From Cercis canadensis (Eukaryota > Streptophyta > Magnoliopsida > Fabales > Fabaceae): 64,000 nt of DNA. This document shows, piece by piece, positions 63,080 to 64,000 of the stretch. Location: NCBI GenBank assembly GCA_003255065.1, contig QAOA01005876.1:13261-77260 (forward strand), given 5' to 3'. The position numbers were made by a program, and so were the translations under genes. The notes beneath the pieces were generated by a model, which saw only the letters and a list, made by a program, of their open reading frames with translations, searched no databases and was not told where the DNA came from. The first letter of the stretch is position 1, and every line of letters begins with the position of its first letter.

Positions 63080-63780
63080 TAGAGATTGTTACTAATCTGT
63101 GATTATATGTCATATAAAATTTCAAATGGCTACTAATCTGTGACTGAAGTAAAATAAAATATAATTTTTTATAGAACCCACATCAAATTCTTTGTATTGA
63201 GATTTTTTATAATAATTCTCTTAAGTTCGTACTATTAGATTACACTTAATAGTTTAGCAATACTTTTGAAACCATTTCAGAACTTACTTATTTGGGTTTC
63301 CCATGCTTTCGGCCCTAGCTTTATGATTATGAGAATAAATCTGGGTAATATTTGCAGCTATTGTAATGGATCAACATATACAAATTGATACACTGCTTTG
63401 TTTTTCCAGTACCAGATTTGGTCCCGTCATATGCAATAGATGTAAACAGAGTGAGGTTATTCTCCTCTGCAGCTGGAATACCCAAATGAGTTTATAGTAA
63501 CTTGAAAATCAGACTCTATGCTATGTCACATTTCAAGAGGAGGTTCCCTCTTTCAACTTGCTTAACAGAAATCCCCATTACTACCATCTCTCACCAAATC
63601 CTTCAACTTTTTTTTTTTTCTTCTTTTGATCCTGTCTCCAACCTAAGCATCCACAGCACTTGGTCTCTCCCCTGCTCAAAGACTCGACTAATCGCCAAGC
63701 TGCCCAACAACTCCACTCTTAGATCATCACCTCAAAGTGGGTTTTCAATACTTTCACTTATATTTACAAACTACTTTACT
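63080..63780. other. intergenic DNA, possible PPR gene relic start
   Basis: No confident gene. The stretch 63500-63780 is C/T-rich and contains an open frame of 94 codons with no clear motif; it could be the decayed beginning of the PPR gene seen after it. Confidence 0.4.
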
Positions 63781-63811
63781 ACATAAGAACTAAACCTGTG
63801 GGCTATTGGTT

Positions 63812-63947
63812 GAAGCTGCAGATGTGTTTTATGAAATGCCTGAACGAAATTCAGCCCCTTGGAATGTTTTTATTAGTGGTTTGTTTAACTAAATGAGATG
63901 CCAGATCAGACTGTAGTCTCCTGGACTGTTATTATTAATGAAAAAAA
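63812..63947 (+). pseudogene. pentatricopeptide repeat (PPR) gene relic
   Basis: Two frames together give typical PPR text. AADVFYEMPERNSAPWNVFI is followed by SGLF and a stop; after a deletion or frameshift, EMPDQTVVSWTVII follows. PPR proteins bind organellar RNA. The pieces correspond to two neighbouring repeats with a segment missing between them. The window ends soon after, so the remainder could continue outside. Confidence 0.6.
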
Positions 63948-64000
63948 TTGGTGTCATGGACATCAATGATATTACGTTTTGCAATGCGTGGGATGGGAAT

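Overview
The window is plant nuclear DNA, most likely from a woody dicot. The evidence is interrupted genes with GT..AG introns, a patellin (SEC14-GOLD) gene, dirigent genes, AKR4C-type aldo-keto reductases, Ty1/copia retrotransposons with the plant tRNA-iMet primer site, Mutator-type elements with 9-bp target duplications, and AT-rich intergenic DNA. I cannot name the species. No bacterial-type operon, CRISPR array, rRNA or tRNA gene was recognised.

Layout. 1-3690 is a decayed copia element (minus) whose 3' LTR lies left of the window. 4105-7827 is a second copia element (plus) with both LTRs and a GTCTC duplication, but with protease and integrase core deleted. 8200-12800 is repeat-rich DNA holding a 5' stub of a dirigent gene. 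13244-13870, 24420-25049 and 35012-35596 are three intact intronless dirigent genes in tandem on the plus strand. A 6.7-kb Mutator-like element (14855-21569) with 1.6-kb terminal inverted repeats and a captured host gene sits in the 3' flank of gene 1. A young copia element (25060-31389) sits in the 3' UTR of gene 2, and a foldback element (31564-32710) lies beyond it. 36.1-43.5 kb carries several palindromic Mutator-type MITEs, one nested in another. 43.5-49 kb is AT-rich and almost featureless.

49495-51408 is a complete four-exon patellin gene. 52.3-55.7 kb is a diverged tandem duplication interrupted by a 665-base assembly gap. 56281-59067 is an intact eight-exon aldo-keto reductase with its catalytic tetrad. 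60474-61642 is a decayed paralogue that has lost the catalytic lysine, a splice site, an arginine codon (now a stop) and exons 6-7. It runs directly into a copia 5' fragment (61643-63074, minus). A PPR relic lies at the right edge.

The functional genes are five: three dirigent proteins (secreted, phenoxy-radical coupling for lignan or lignin type products), one patellin (phosphoinositide binding, membrane traffic) and one NADPH aldo-keto reductase. They are not an operon or an evident pathway; the main biology is a dirigent tandem array reshaped by transposons.

An important caution concerns nine single-base Ns. Six of them (7134, 9776, 34775, 36942, 38158, 40242) join almost identical flanking sequence, and a seventh (28543) does so after a 341-base unrelated insert. 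This is the mark of overlapping contig ends that were not merged, so those direct duplications are probably artefacts.
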